DNA of 52,599 nucleotides from Pseudomonas akapageensis (GCF_011355085.1 NZ_VXCP01000056.1:63126-115724); one strand, 5' to 3'. Positions 1 through 8,537 are shown, counted from the stretch's first letter. Numbers and translations are program-made. Notes: generated by a model not told the origin, from the letters alone.

Positions 1-82
1 GTGCCAGACGCTCTGCGTCGTCCTGCACGATCGCAACGCAGAGCGTCGCTGGATGCATTCCCACGCAGAGCGTGGGAACGAG
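1..82. repeat. REP doublet, cut by left edge
   Basis: The right half (55-82) contains the palindrome CCCACGC-AGA-GCGTGGG followed by GAACGAG, the same core seen at 4996, 17327, 20644 and 41607. Positions 7-18 and 36-47 form a 12-base perfect inverted repeat (GACGCTCTGCGT / ACGCAGAGCGTC) inside the element. In the complete copies at 17327 and 20644 two outward cores flank such a central hairpin, so this copy probably starts left of the window. REP elements of this kind are noncoding and are mobilised in trans by a RAYT transposase, none of which is encoded here. Confidence 0.8.
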
Positions 83-91
83 AACGGTAAT

Positions 92-116
92 AAAAACCCG
101 GCACTTAAGCCGGGTT
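92..116 (-). terminator. Rho-independent terminator of the PA1571-family gene
   Basis: AACCCGGC (95-102) and GCCGGGTT (109-116) form a perfect 8-bp stem with a 6-base loop. On the minus strand the stem is followed by a run of T (complement of A 92-96). It lies about 20 bases after the stop codon of the minus-strand gene ending at 136. Confidence 0.8.
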
Positions 117-135
117 GAATGAATTCTGCGGAACT

Positions 136-306
136 TCAACGCTTCTTCGCGGGTTTGACCACGCAGTTTTCCAGTTGCTTGCAGGCTTCCTGGATCATGT
201 CCCTGGTGATCGGAATCTCGCGACCCTGGGCATCGATGATCGAGCCGCACTCCGCTTTCTGCGGCGGTGCTTTCTTTTCCTGGGATGTACTGTTTTGCAA
301 GCCCAT
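136..306 (-). CDS. PA1571 family small protein
   Basis: A 56-residue polar protein with no signal peptide or membrane segment. It is lysine- and glutamine-rich, with two cysteines (in ECGS and LENC) and a C-terminal basic tail (KPAKKR). I chose the ATG at 306 because GGAG sits 7 bases before it; an in-frame ATG at 330 lacks such a site. The family is conserved in Pseudomonas and has no known function. A clean terminator follows at 92-116. Assignment rests on similarity to the family as remembered, so the name is moderately sure and the function is unknown. Confidence 0.7.
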   Translation of the reverse strand: MGLQNSTSQEKKAPPQKAECGSIIDAQGREIPITRDMIQEACKQLENCVVKPAKKR

Positions 307-534
307 GTCCTGTCTCCTCTTCAGGTTCAAGCTCAGACTACTGCCACCAGGTGACCACTGTGTGACAAGTCCATCAGTGCATGGCGGCTGATCCAGTCCA
401 ACAGAAATGGCTGCAAACTTCCAGCGCGCGTTTAGACCGAAACCCTCTAGCGTCTATTGATCATAGTCATAGAGCTTGGCGTGGCAGCGTCGGTCGGGTG
501 TAGGCTGGCGTTTCAGGATTACACGGACGATCTC

Positions 535-2343
535 ATGATCTCACTGCTTTCTGTCAGGCAACGGCGTGCCATCGAGTTGACTCTGGGCTTTCTCAAGCCC
601 TATCGCTGGCAAGTGGCGGGCGCCTTGCTGGCGCTGGTGGCGACAGCAGCGATTACCTTGTCGATGGGGCAGGGTATTCGGCTGTTGGTCGATCAGGGTT
701 TCATGACCCAGTCAGCGCAGTTGCTCAACCAGTCGATCGGGCTGTTCCTGCTCCTGGTGCTGGCCCTGGCGGTGGGGACCTTCACGCGTTTCTACCTGGT
801 GTCGTGGATTGGCGAGCGCTGCGTCGCCGATATCCGCAAGCAGGTGTTCGATCACCTGATCTACCTGCATCCGGGCTTCTACGAGAGCAACCGCAGTTCC
901 GAGATCCAGTCGCGGCTGACCGCCGACACCACGCTGTTGCAGTCGGTCATCGGCTCATCCCTGTCGCTGTTCCTGCGCAATGTGCTGATGGTGATCGGCG
1001 GGATCGTGCTGTTGTTCGTCACTAACCCGAAGCTCACCAGTATCGTGGTGCTGGCCTTGCCGTTGGTGCTGGCGCCGATTCTGATATTCGGTCGGCGGGT
1101 ACGGGCATTGTCACGGCAGAGCCAGGACCGCATTGCCGATGTCGGCAGCTATGTGGCCGAAGCCCTCGGGCAAATCAAGACGGTACAGGCCTACAACCAT
1201 CAGCCCAGTGACCAGCAACGATTTGGCCATACAGTCGAACAGGCCTTCATGACGGCGCGCAAGCGCATAGTCCAGCGCGCCTGGCTGATTACCCTGGTGA
1301 TCGTGCTGGTGCTCGGTGCTGTCGGGGTGATGCTCTGGGTCGGCGGCATGGATGTGATTGCCGGGCGCATTACCGCCGGTGAGTTGGCGGCGTTCGTGTT
1401 CTATAGCCTGATCGTCGGCAGTGCCTTCGGTACCGTCAGCGAAGTGATCGGCGAATTGCAGCGGGCGGCCGGCGCGGCGGAGCGAATCGCCGAACTGCTG
1501 CAGGCCAAAAGCGAGATCGTGGCACCGAAGGACGGCTTGGTGCACTTGCCAGCCCGGGTCAGTGGTCGCCTGCAATTGCAGGATGTGCTGTTTGCCTATC
1601 CCTCGCGCCCAACCCAGCCCGCCATCAATGGTCTGAGCCTGACCGTCGAGGCGGGGGAAACCCTGGCACTGGTGGGGCCATCGGGAGCCGGCAAGTCGAC
1701 GGTCTTCGACCTGTTGTTGCGCTTCTACGACCCGCAACAGGGCCGCATCCTGATCGATGGGCAGGCGCTGGTGCAGCTCGATCCGCAGGCGTTGCGCAGG
1801 CAATTCGCCTGGGTGTCACAGAACCCTGCATTGTTCTTTGGCACGGTCGAGGAGAACATCCGTTTCGGCCAGGCTCAGGTCAGTCGCGAGCAAATCGAAG
1901 CGGCGGCGCGAATCGCCCACGCCCATGAGTTCATCCTGCAATTGCCCCAGGGCTACCAGACCCACCTGGGCGACGCCGGGGCCGGGTTGTCCGGTGGCCA
2001 GCGTCAGCGCCTGGCCATTGCCCGGGCACTATTGGTCGATGCACCGATCCTGTTGCTGGACGAGGCGACCAGTGCTTTGGATGCCCAGAGTGAACATTTG
2101 ATTCAGCAGGCATTGCCCAGTTTGATGGCGGGGCGTACGACTCTGGTGATCGCACATCGCCTGGCGACGGTGCAGAACGCTGACCGGATCGCCGTGATCG
2201 ATCAAGGAAAACTGGTGGCGGTGGGGACGCATCGGCAATTGATTGCCGAGAGTGCGCTGTATGCGCGGTTGGCGGCGTTGCAGTTCAATACTGGCGAAGC
2301 AGCGCCCCGGCTGCGGGGCGTCGCCGATTTCAACACCGATTAA
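535..2343 (+). CDS. ABC transporter half-exporter (fused permease and ATPase)
   Basis: A 602-residue type IV (MsbA-like) exporter half-transporter in the inner membrane, expected to work as a homodimer and drive export of a lipid or drug-like substrate by ATP hydrolysis. The N-terminal half has about six hydrophobic segments. The C-terminal ATPase shows Walker A (GPSGAGKST, residues 381-389), signature LSGGQ (485-489), Walker B ending in D509-E510, and switch His541. The substrate cannot be read from the sequence. The ATG at 535 is preferred because the protein then begins like its family; in-frame codons back to 457 give an atypical leader. Its stop overlaps that of the convergent ppnP by 4 bases. 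Confidence 0.9.
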   Translation: MISLLSVRQRRAIELTLGFLKPYRWQVAGALLALVATAAITLSMGQGIRLLVDQGFMTQSAQLLNQSIGLFLLLVLALAVGTFTRFYLVSWIGERCVADIRKQVFDHLIYLHPGFYESNRSSEIQSRLTADTTLLQSVIGSSLSLFLRNVLMVIGGIVLLFVTNPKLTSIVVLALPLVLAPILIFGRRVRALSRQSQDRIADVGSYVAEALGQIKTVQAYNHQPSDQQRFGHTVEQAFMTARKRIVQRAWLITLVIVLVLGAVGVMLWVGGMDVIAGRITAGELAAFVFYSLIVGSAFGTVSEVIGELQRAAGAAERIAELLQAKSEIVAPKDGLVHLPARVSGRLQLQDVLFAYPSRPTQPAINGLSLTVEAGETLALVGPSGAGKSTVFDLLLRFYDPQQGRILIDGQALVQLDPQALRRQFAWVSQNPALFFGTVEENIRFGQAQVSREQIEAAARIAHAHEFILQLPQGYQTHLGDAGAGLSGGQRQRLAIARALLVDAPILLLDEATSALDAQSEHLIQQALPSLMAGRTTLVIAHRLATVQNADRIAVIDQGKLVAVGTHRQLIAESALYARLAALQFNTGEAAPRLRGVADFNTD

Positions 2344-2621
2344 CGGTATTCACACAGGTAAGCTGTCGCCACTGCCACTTTCAGCTGGAATTTGCTGTTG
2401 GCCGGTACCTTGAACTGGCTGCCGGCTTCGAAGGTTTCCCAGTCGCTGCTGTCAGGCAGTTTCACGGTCAGGGCGCCCGAAACCACGTGCATGATTTCAA
2501 GCTGGGCGGTACCGAATTCGTATTCGCCCGGGGCCATAACGCCGATGGTGGCCGGACCTTCCTTATTTTCGAAAGCAATGGACTTGACGGTGCCGTCGAA
2601 GTACTCGTTGACTTTAAACAT
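2340..2621 (-). CDS. ppnP: Pyrimidine/purine nucleoside phosphorylase PpnP
   Basis: A 93-residue single-domain cupin, close to the usual 94 residues of E. coli PpnP (YaiE, DUF1255). The family splits nucleosides with phosphate into base and ribose 1-phosphate, in the cytoplasm. The motifs MAPGEYEFGTA and MHVVSGALTVKLP and the C-terminal CEY are typical of it. The ATG at 2621 starts the conserved MFKVNEYFDG; the longer frame to 2675 adds unrelated residues. The gene is convergent with the ABC exporter and the two stop codons overlap (shared TTAA at 2340-2343). The exonuclease gene lies upstream on the same strand, 57 bases away. Confidence 0.92.
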   Translation of the reverse strand: MFKVNEYFDGTVKSIAFENKEGPATIGVMAPGEYEFGTAQLEIMHVVSGALTVKLPDSSDWETFEAGSQFKVPANSKFQLKVAVATAYLCEYR

Positions 2622-2678
2622 GGGCGATTCCTCGAAAAGGGCTAAAAAGGGCTGGCCAGTATGCCCAAGCGCCATACC

Positions 2679-3254
2679 CTAGTCATCCGCTTTTGGCGAT
2701 TCGCACAGACCCTGTGCCGGTAGTGTCAGCGGGAGCAGCCGGGCGGTATTGCGCGCATCTTCGAGCGCCCGATGCTGTTGCCCGGAAAATTGCAGGCCCG
2801 CCAGTTGCAGGGCGCCGTTCAGGCCCAGTGGTCGCTGGAGCTTGCGGGCCTTGGCGAAGCGTTGCTTGAGGTTGATGTGAGGAATATCGGCCAGAATGCT
2901 CTTGATCCCGAGTTGCTGCCATTCCAGCAGGAATTGCTGGCGGTCGTAGTCGCCCCAGCTGACCCAGGCTTGCAGGTGTGTCTGGTGATGGCTCAACCAG
3001 CGTTCGAATTGCGGCCAGATCTCGGTCAGCGGGGCTGCCGTATCGACATTGGCTTGCTCGATGTGCGTCAGCTCGCGGCAGAAGGGTGTCAGTTGCGGCC
3101 GACGCAGAGGGCGGACGAAACGCTGAAAGTGATCCACTTCACGGCCGGCGCGGTTGACCAGGCTGGCACCGATTTCAATGATTTCCATTTCCGCGACCGG
3201 CCAGCCACCTTCATCGGTAGTGGCTTCCAGGTCGATCACTAACCAATGCGCCAT
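2679..3254 (-). CDS. DEDDh 3'-5' exonuclease (KapD/ERI1-like)
   Basis: A 191-residue DnaQ-fold exonuclease without other domains. The metal-binding residues are visible: D8 and E10 in VIDLEAT, D102 in SWGDYDRQ, and H161 with D166 in HRALEDARN, giving the DEDDh arrangement. The spacing and the WVSWGDYD block resemble the ERI1/KapD group, which trims RNA or single-stranded nucleic acid; the true substrate here is unknown. It starts at the ATG with MAHWLVIDLE. It lies upstream of ppnP on the same strand and could be co-transcribed with it. A nucleotide-turnover link between the two is inference only. Confidence 0.85.
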   Translation of the reverse strand: MAHWLVIDLEATTDEGGWPVAEMEIIEIGASLVNRAGREVDHFQRFVRPLRRPQLTPFCRELTHIEQANVDTAAPLTEIWPQFERWLSHHQTHLQAWVSWGDYDRQQFLLEWQQLGIKSILADIPHINLKQRFAKARKLQRPLGLNGALQLAGLQFSGQQHRALEDARNTARLLPLTLPAQGLCESPKADD

Positions 3255-3390
3255 GGCGGGCTCCCGTTGAATGCTTGGTTAGAGGACTGGTTGGTGACAC
3301 GACCTAGAGCGTAGTCAAAACCGACATTTTTCGGTATCCCCGAGAGCAGGATCCCTCATTCTGCTCCCGAGTGCCCTCAAACGCTTGCCT

Positions 3391-3428
3391 GGCGGGCTTC
3401 GTCAGCATAAATTGCCCGCCCGGCGGGC
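3391..3428. promoter_or_regulatory. Inverted GGCGGGC/GCCCGCC repeats before a TetR gene
   Basis: GGCGGGC (3391-3397), GCCCGCC (3414-3420) and GGCGGGC again (3422-3428) lie 52-90 bases before the TetR start codon. TetR proteins commonly bind inverted repeats near their own promoter, so this may be an autoregulatory operator. GC-rich chance similarity is possible. Confidence 0.3.
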
Positions 3429-3479
3429 ATGTTTCGCGGGCGCACAGCCGCTGATGGACTGGCATTGAAGGAGAGCGGT

Positions 3480-4103
3480 ATGGACGAACAACACGCCTTG
3501 CAAGTGATGCGCGAACTGGTCGATCAAGGGCAATTGACCGACCCGGACAGTGCTCGCGGTAAATTGCTGCAAACCGCAGCCCACCTGTTTCGCAATAAAG
3601 GCTTCGAGCGCACCACCGTCCGCGACCTGGCCAGTGCGGTGGGCATCCAGTCGGGCAGCATTTTTCATCACTTCAAGAGCAAGGATGAAATCCTCTGCTC
3701 GGTAATGGAACAGACGCTTGTCTACAACACCGCACTGATGCGCGCATCGCTGGCAGGTGCCGACAATGTTCGCGAACGCTTGCTGGCGCTGATCCGTTGC
3801 GAGTTGCAATCGATCATGGGCGGTACCGGCGAAGCCATGGCAGTGCTGGTCTTCGAATGGCGCTCCCTGTCGCCGCAAGGACAGGCGCAGGTATTGGCCT
3901 TGCGCAATATCTATGAGCAGATGTGGCTCGAAGTGTTGGCTGAGGCCAGAACCGCCGGCCTCATCAAGGGCAATATTTCGCTTACACGCCGCTTTCTCAC
4001 CGGCGCTCTGTCCTGGACCACGACCTGGTATCGACCCCAGGGCAGCCTGAGCCTGGATCAGATCGCCGAGCAGGCGATGTTGTTATTGCTCAAGGATGGC
4101 TGA
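3480..4103 (+). CDS. TetR/AcrR family transcriptional regulator
   Basis: A 207-residue one-component repressor. The N-terminal helix-turn-helix is at about residues 44-65 (TTVRDLASAVGI then GSIFHHFKSKDE), followed by an all-helical ligand and dimer domain. Start ATG 3480 is preceded by GAAGGAGAG at a good distance; an upstream in-frame ATG (3429) has no such site. An acidic extension of about 20 residues precedes the HTH. The ligand and targets are unknown; the adjacent binding-protein gene, 81 bases downstream on the same strand, is a possible but unproven target. GGCGGGC inverted repeats upstream may be its operator. Confidence 0.88.
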   Translation: MDEQHALQVMRELVDQGQLTDPDSARGKLLQTAAHLFRNKGFERTTVRDLASAVGIQSGSIFHHFKSKDEILCSVMEQTLVYNTALMRASLAGADNVRERLLALIRCELQSIMGGTGEAMAVLVFEWRSLSPQGQAQVLALRNIYEQMWLEVLAEARTAGLIKGNISLTRRFLTGALSWTTTWYRPQGSLSLDQIAEQAMLLLLKDG

Positions 4104-4184
4104 ACAGGCGGCGTGGGCGCGGTTGTGCAACGGTTTGAAAACACCTAGCTTGGTTGGATCCATCCAGATGCGTGGAGCGTAGTC

Positions 4185-4979
4185 TTGATTCTTGTGTCCA
4201 AACTGGCGGCCTTGCGAGCGATAACCGGGGTGCTCGTCGCGTTTTTTTCGCTGTCGGTTGCGGCTCAGCAAGTGGTCAGGATCGGTGCTGCGCATTTTCC
4301 ACCCTATACGGTTCGTCCCGAACAGGGCGGCGATACTGGCCTGTTGTCGCAATTGATCGCGGCGCTCAACCAGGTGCAAGGCGATTACCGCTTCGTGATG
4401 GTGCCCACTTCGATCCCTCGGCGTTTTCGCGATTTCCAGGAAGGGCGCATCGACATGGCAATCTTCGAAAATCCCGATTGGGGCTGGAGGGCCATCGACC
4501 ACGTGGAGGTCGACCTGGGCCTGGAGGATGCCGAAATTTTCGTTGCCCGCAACACAGAGGGTCGCCAGCAGGATTATTTTGCCACCCTGCAAGACAAGCG
4601 CCTGGCCCTGTTCAGTGGTTATCACTACGCCTTTGCCGGTTTCAATGCCGACCCCAAATACCTGGCGGAGCACTACAACAGCACGCTGACCTATTCCCAT
4701 GACAGCAACTTGCTGATGGTGCAACGAGGTCGCGCCGATATCGCGCTGGTGACGCGTTCCTACCTGAGTGATTACCTGATTCGCAATCCAGGCAGCGCCG
4801 GCCAGTTCCTGGCTTCGGAGCGGGTCGACCAGGTGTACCACCACTACGCCCTGTTGCGACCCGGGGCGCCGATCAGTGGCGGCGAGTTGAATGCATTGCT
4901 GCAGCGAGTGCGAGGCAACGGCGACATGCTGAGGATTTTCCAGCCGTACCGGATTACGGTGAAGGCCCCGGGGCAATAG
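4185..4979 (+). CDS. Periplasmic solute-binding protein, family 3-like
   Basis: A 264-residue exported protein of the extracellular solute-binding family 3 type. A signal peptide with a hydrophobic core (GVLVAFFSLSVAA) ends near residue 27. The mature part begins VVRIGAAHFPPYTV and carries the FQEGRIDMAI motif near residue 90. No permease or ATPase gene is nearby, so it is an orphan; such Pseudomonas proteins may scavenge, sense, or be relics. The start is TTG at 4185 with GGAG 7 bases before it; an in-frame GTG at 4194 is the alternative. A REP element follows it. Confidence 0.8.
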   Translation: MILVSKLAALRAITGVLVAFFSLSVAAQQVVRIGAAHFPPYTVRPEQGGDTGLLSQLIAALNQVQGDYRFVMVPTSIPRRFRDFQEGRIDMAIFENPDWGWRAIDHVEVDLGLEDAEIFVARNTEGRQQDYFATLQDKRLALFSGYHYAFAGFNADPKYLAEHYNSTLTYSHDSNLLMVQRGRADIALVTRSYLSDYLIRNPGSAGQFLASERVDQVYHHYALLRPGAPISGGELNALLQRVRGNGDMLRIFQPYRITVKAPGQ

Positions 4980-4995
4980 GCGTTCACGAGAACTC

Positions 4996-5024
4996 CTCGT
5001 TCCCACGCGGAGCGTGGGATCGAG
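4996..5024. repeat. Single REP element
   Basis: The core CTCGTTCCCACGC-GGA-GCGTGGGATCGAG is a near-perfect palindrome and the same family as the element at 1-82. It sits between the ends of the binding-protein gene and the convergent dsbG, a usual REP position, and may form a transcript-end hairpin. Confidence 0.8.
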
Positions 5025-5037
5025 GGGGAGGAGAGGG

Positions 5038-5796
5038 TTACCGAGGTCCCAGTATTTCCCCAAGCATCTCTGGGTTCGGTGCGCCCTGTTGCTGCTGCAA
5101 CTCCCCATCCTTGTCCATGTAGAAGATCGCCGGCGTCGCCGATAGCCCGAGTTCTTCCATCAGCGCCATGTTGCCATCGAGCTTGGCCTGGATGGCGGCG
5201 GGGATCTTGTCCAGCGCTTTCAGGTTACTGGCCTTGCCTGCCTTTTCATGATTGTTCAGCGCTTGTTCGGGGTTTTTGGCGGCGAGCAGGGCGGCGGATT
5301 TGGCCGGGCTGTCTTCACGAATGATGCCAACCATGATGTGCCGCAACTGCACCTTGCCGGAGTCCACCCATGGCCGGGCCTGTTCCCAGAACAGGTTGCA
5401 GTACGGGCAGTTGGGATCGCTGAACAGGTAGACAGTGCGGGTCGCGCTGGACTTGCCGTCGGCGATCCAGCTGGTTTTCTCCATCTTGGCCCAGACCTCC
5501 TTGGCCATGGGGGCGTAGACCAGCTTCTGCAGCGGCTCCCGGCTCAGGTCCTTGCCCTGGGCATCGAACAGGCTGCCCACCAGCACATGTTTGCCGTCGG
5601 CGGTCAGGTAGAGGGACATGCCGCGGTTCTGGTATTGCGCGGCGTAGCCTCGCAAGCCATCCGGAGCATCGAAGCTGCCGACAATGCGCGCGCCCTTGCT
5701 CTCGATCATCTTGATGGCTTCGGGCAGTTCTTCGGCCTGCAGCAGCGGTGCTTGCAGGATGGCAAGGCCAAGCGCGAGGGTGATGGGTAGTTTCAT
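5038..5796 (-). CDS. dsbG: Thiol:disulfide interchange protein DsbG
   Basis: A 252-residue periplasmic disulfide isomerase/reductase of the DsbC/DsbG family, which repairs sulfenylated or mispaired cysteines in exported proteins. It has a signal peptide (LALGLAILQAPLLQA), an N-terminal dimerisation region, and a thioredoxin domain with the active site C130-P-Y-C133 in SDPNCPYCN, plus the cis-Pro loop SATPAIFY. The start ATG at 5796 overlaps the stop of the tlpA-like gene by 4 bases (ATGA), so the two are translationally coupled. It is the last gene of a dsbD-tlpA-dsbG operon and should receive electrons from DsbD. The order equals the P. aeruginosa dsbDEG operon. Confidence 0.93.
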   Translation of the reverse strand: MKLPITLALGLAILQAPLLQAEELPEAIKMIESKGARIVGSFDAPDGLRGYAAQYQNRGMSLYLTADGKHVLVGSLFDAQGKDLSREPLQKLVYAPMAKEVWAKMEKTSWIADGKSSATRTVYLFSDPNCPYCNLFWEQARPWVDSGKVQLRHIMVGIIREDSPAKSAALLAAKNPEQALNNHEKAGKASNLKALDKIPAAIQAKLDGNMALMEELGLSATPAIFYMDKDGELQQQQGAPNPEMLGEILGPR

Positions 5797-6638
5797 TGCG
5801 CACTCCTGGCGGAAACGGGGGAGGTGGCTGGAATCGTCCGGCCAAAGGATTCAAGCGCGCGAGCCAGGCTTGCGCGGGAAAGTTCGCCCAGGTGGCTGCC
5901 GATAAGGCGTCCCTGGGCATCGTAGAACAATGTGGTCGGCAAGGCCGACGAGCCGACCTGTTGCGCCAGCCGACCGCTGCCATCGAACAGCACGTGGGAG
6001 AGCCCCAGGCCTGCGGTAGCGAGAAAGGTGGTCACGGTGCCAGGGGACTCGCCCTGGTTGACGAACAGGAAGACCACGTCATCGCGTTCATTCTGCGCCT
6101 GTTGCAGCACCGGCATTTCCCGGCGGCACGGTGGGCACCAGGTGGCCCACAGGTTGATCACCAGCGGGCGCCCCTCATAGTCGGTCAGCTGTACCGATTG
6201 TCCGGCGGCGTTGTACAGCGCGATGTCAGGAATGCGCGTGCCACGCTCGTAAAGCTGGCTGGCCAATGTGCCAAGAAGCCAGAACAGCAGGCCGCTGGCC
6301 AGGCCGATAGAGAGCGGGCGGCGCAGGGAGGGTCGCCGGCGATACTGCCAGAACGCCCCCAGGATCAACGCCAGTACGCCGGCCCAGGCCAGGAAGCCAC
6401 TGTCGCGGATATCGATGATTTGCAGCAGATCATCGCGGTACTGTGGCCAGTATTGGATAACGAAGCCCAGGCGAGCACACAGCATCCCGAACATGAACAG
6501 CGTAAACAGGGTTGATTCGGGGTTGTCGCCGCCGCGTTTGGCCACGCGCCAGCCCACCAGCGTGGCCAGGCCCAACGCACCGAGCAGCAGCACATGATCC
6601 AGGGCCAGGGCAACGGGCCCGATACTCACGGTCAACAT
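5793..6638 (-). CDS. dsbE: TlpA-like thioredoxin with membrane domain (DsbE)
   Basis: A 281-residue membrane-anchored thiol reductase. The first 125 residues hold several hydrophobic segments with a prolipoprotein diacylglyceryl transferase-like look (GPVALALDHVLLLGALG, then CARLGFVIQYWP). The periplasmic TlpA-type thioredoxin domain follows, with active site W167-C168-P-P-C171 and the cis-Pro SALPTT. It probably passes electrons from DsbD to periplasmic substrates. Its ATG overlaps the dsbD stop by one base (TGATG) and its stop overlaps the dsbG start, so all three genes are coupled. The symbol dsbE follows usage for the P. aeruginosa operon; it is not the cytochrome c maturation CcmG. Confidence 0.85.
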   Translation of the reverse strand: MLTVSIGPVALALDHVLLLGALGLATLVGWRVAKRGGDNPESTLFTLFMFGMLCARLGFVIQYWPQYRDDLLQIIDIRDSGFLAWAGVLALILGAFWQYRRRPSLRRPLSIGLASGLLFWLLGTLASQLYERGTRIPDIALYNAAGQSVQLTDYEGRPLVINLWATWCPPCRREMPVLQQAQNERDDVVFLFVNQGESPGTVTTFLATAGLGLSHVLFDGSGRLAQQVGSSALPTTLFYDAQGRLIGSHLGELSRASLARALESFGRTIPATSPVSARSAQ

Positions 6639-8362
6639 CAGCCTTGGGTCCTCGTTGCGGTCCAGTGCTGGACAAAGGTTCGGGCATCGACTTCACCGGT
6701 CACTCGCTGGCTGCGGCGCTCATTGCCATCAGGGCCGATCCACAACAGGCTGGGTGGGCCGGGTACCTGGTAGCGCTCGAGCAACTGGCGACTGTCGATG
6801 CCGTCCGCGGTGACGTCCAGGCGCAGCAATCGTACGCCCTCCAGTGCTGCCAGTACCTGATCCCTGGAGAAGACCTGCTTTTCCATGATCTTGCAGGACA
6901 CGCACCAATCGGCATAGTAGTCCAGAAGTACCCATTGTCCCCGGGCCTTGGCGTCGTCGAGCTCGCGCTGCAGATCCCGGGGGTTCTTGATTGTCAGGAA
7001 GGCATCATCGGGCAGCGCCACGGCGTTGGCCGACGCGCCGAACACCTGCAGAGGGCGCCAGGGATCAGTGGCGCCACCGGCAGCACCGACAACCATCAGC
7101 CCGCCCCAGAGCCCCAGGACGATGGCCAGCGGCTGCAACCACAGCGTACGCGGCAGGCGCGACCAGATGGCGTGGGCCAGGCTGGCCAGCAACGCGCCGC
7201 ACAGGCCGAGCCACAGTGCCGGTTCCAGCACTGTGCGCAGCATGTACAGCGCCATGCCGAGGAACACGAAGCCGAACAGGCCCTTGACCAGATTCATCCA
7301 GGCACCGGGCCTGGGCAGGTAGCGGTTGCCCAGCGTCACCAGCAGCAACAGCGGCAACCCCATGCCCAGGCCCATGCCGAACAGGATCAGGCCGCCGTGG
7401 ACAGCATTGCCGGTTTGCGCGATATAGAGCAGCGCACCGGCCAGCGGCGCGGTCATGCAGGGCCCTACCAACAGACCCGAGAGGACACCCAGCAACGCGG
7501 CGCCCATCAGGCTGCCGCCGCGTTGCCGGCGGCCGGCAACCTCGAGACGGTCGCGAACGAAGGCCGGCAATTGCAGTTCGAACACACCGAACATCGGCAA
7601 GGCCAGCAATACGAACAACGCCGCCAGCGTGCCCAGGAGCCAGGGTTGCTGCAACATTGCCTGCAGGTTGCCACCCAGCAGCGCCGCGGTCACCCCGAGG
7701 CAGGCATAGACCAGGGCCATGCTCACCACATAGCAACCGGCCAGGGCCCAGCCGCGCCGGCTGCTGGCGCCGTTACCCAGGACCAGACCGGCGAGTATCG
7801 GCAGCATCGGCAGCGAGCAGGGCGTGAAGGCCAGCAACAGGCCCAGGCCAAAAAAGATCAGCAGGCCCCAGCCCAGCGAGCCTTGTTGCAGGGTATTGGC
7901 CAGCGACAGGTCGGCAGCCTGGACGCTGCTGGCTGCCGTAGCACCGAGCGTGATGTCGGCATTTTGCGGTGGGTAACACAGGCCGGCATCGGCGCAACCT
8001 TGCCAGCCAATCCTGACCGGTGCGCTGGCGCCTGCGGGAATCAGCAGCTCGAGTTCGCCCCGGTAGACTTCGCCATGGCCGAAGAACTCGTCGCTATGAG
8101 CCTCGCCGGCAGGCAAGGGCGGATGAAGTGGGGCGGGCAGCCCATCGAACTTCAAGCGTTGCTGGTACAGGTAGTAGCCATCGGCAATGCGCCAGTGCAG
8201 GCGCGTCTGGCCCGAAGCCAATGACTGCGAGGTGAACTCGAAGGCTTTGCCGACCGGCAGGAAATCCGGGCGGGCTGGAGGACTGTCGAAGGGGTTGCCG
8301 AAAGGCTGTGCCTGGGCCAACCCGGCGAACAGCAACATGAAAGCAAGAAATAAACCGCGCAT
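6638..8362 (-). CDS. dsbD: Thiol:disulfide interchange protein DsbD (DsbD2 type)
   Basis: A 574-residue inner-membrane protein that moves electrons from cytoplasmic thioredoxin to periplasmic thiol proteins. It has the three DsbD parts: a signal peptide and N-terminal domain with C123/C129 (WQGCADAGLCYPP), an eight-helix membrane domain with C182 (FTPCSLPM) and C302 (GPCMTAPL), and a C-terminal thioredoxin domain with C487-V-S-C490. The start is ATG 8362 with AAGG 9 bases before it; the longer frame to 8719 crosses the divergent promoter and dsbR and is discarded. It leads the dsbD-dsbE-dsbG operon and is divergent from dsbRS. The sequence fits the second Pseudomonas DsbD (DsbD2). Confidence 0.93.
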   Translation of the reverse strand: MRGLFLAFMLLFAGLAQAQPFGNPFDSPPARPDFLPVGKAFEFTSQSLASGQTRLHWRIADGYYLYQQRLKFDGLPAPLHPPLPAGEAHSDEFFGHGEVYRGELELLIPAGASAPVRIGWQGCADAGLCYPPQNADITLGATAASSVQAADLSLANTLQQGSLGWGLLIFFGLGLLLAFTPCSLPMLPILAGLVLGNGASSRRGWALAGCYVVSMALVYACLGVTAALLGGNLQAMLQQPWLLGTLAALFVLLALPMFGVFELQLPAFVRDRLEVAGRRQRGGSLMGAALLGVLSGLLVGPCMTAPLAGALLYIAQTGNAVHGGLILFGMGLGMGLPLLLLVTLGNRYLPRPGAWMNLVKGLFGFVFLGMALYMLRTVLEPALWLGLCGALLASLAHAIWSRLPRTLWLQPLAIVLGLWGGLMVVGAAGGATDPWRPLQVFGASANAVALPDDAFLTIKNPRDLQRELDDAKARGQWVLLDYYADWCVSCKIMEKQVFSRDQVLAALEGVRLLRLDVTADGIDSRQLLERYQVPGPPSLLWIGPDGNERRSQRVTGEVDARTFVQHWTATRTQG

Positions 8363-8406
8363 GACGACGCCTTGGCTATGCAATGACGTGCAAGAGTGCG
8401 CAGCGC

Positions 8407-8427
8407 CGATTAACCGAATGTTAATCG
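8407..8427. promoter_or_regulatory. Candidate DsbR site near dsbD
   Basis: CGATTAAC (8407-8414), a 5-base spacer and GTTAATCG (8420-8427) form a perfect 8-bp inverted repeat. Read as direct repeats, TTAACCG and TTAATCG start at 8410 and 8421, 11 bases apart, the phasing used by OmpR-family regulators. It lies 45 bases before dsbD. Binding by DsbR is inference. Confidence 0.5.
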
Positions 8428-8478
8428 ATGAAACAGGTTCGGCGACCGGTGTACGAGACGATCCGCCCCATGGGAGGC

Positions 8479-8496
8479 ATAATCCCCGGTTAATCC
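8479..8496. promoter_or_regulatory. Candidate DsbR site near dsbR
   Basis: ATAATCC at 8479 and TTAATCC at 8490 are direct repeats 11 bases apart and share TTAATC(C/G) with the site at 8407-8427. The site is 41 bases before the dsbR start codon. Together the two sites put one phased repeat in front of each divergent gene. Confidence 0.45.
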
Positions 8497-8537
8497 TGTT
8501 CTGGCCTGATGGGCCTTTTTTATGACCGAGCCCGACC

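Noticed and set aside
6512..8224. Gln/Ala/Arg-rich plus-strand open frame opposite dsbD
   Set aside because: Biased composition (long Gln-rich runs) and antisense to DsbD with all its catalytic cysteines.
8505..8522. GGCC-TGAT-GGGCC followed by T run before dsbR, as a terminator
   Set aside because: The stem is only about 4 bp, and it would stop transcription just before the dsbR start.
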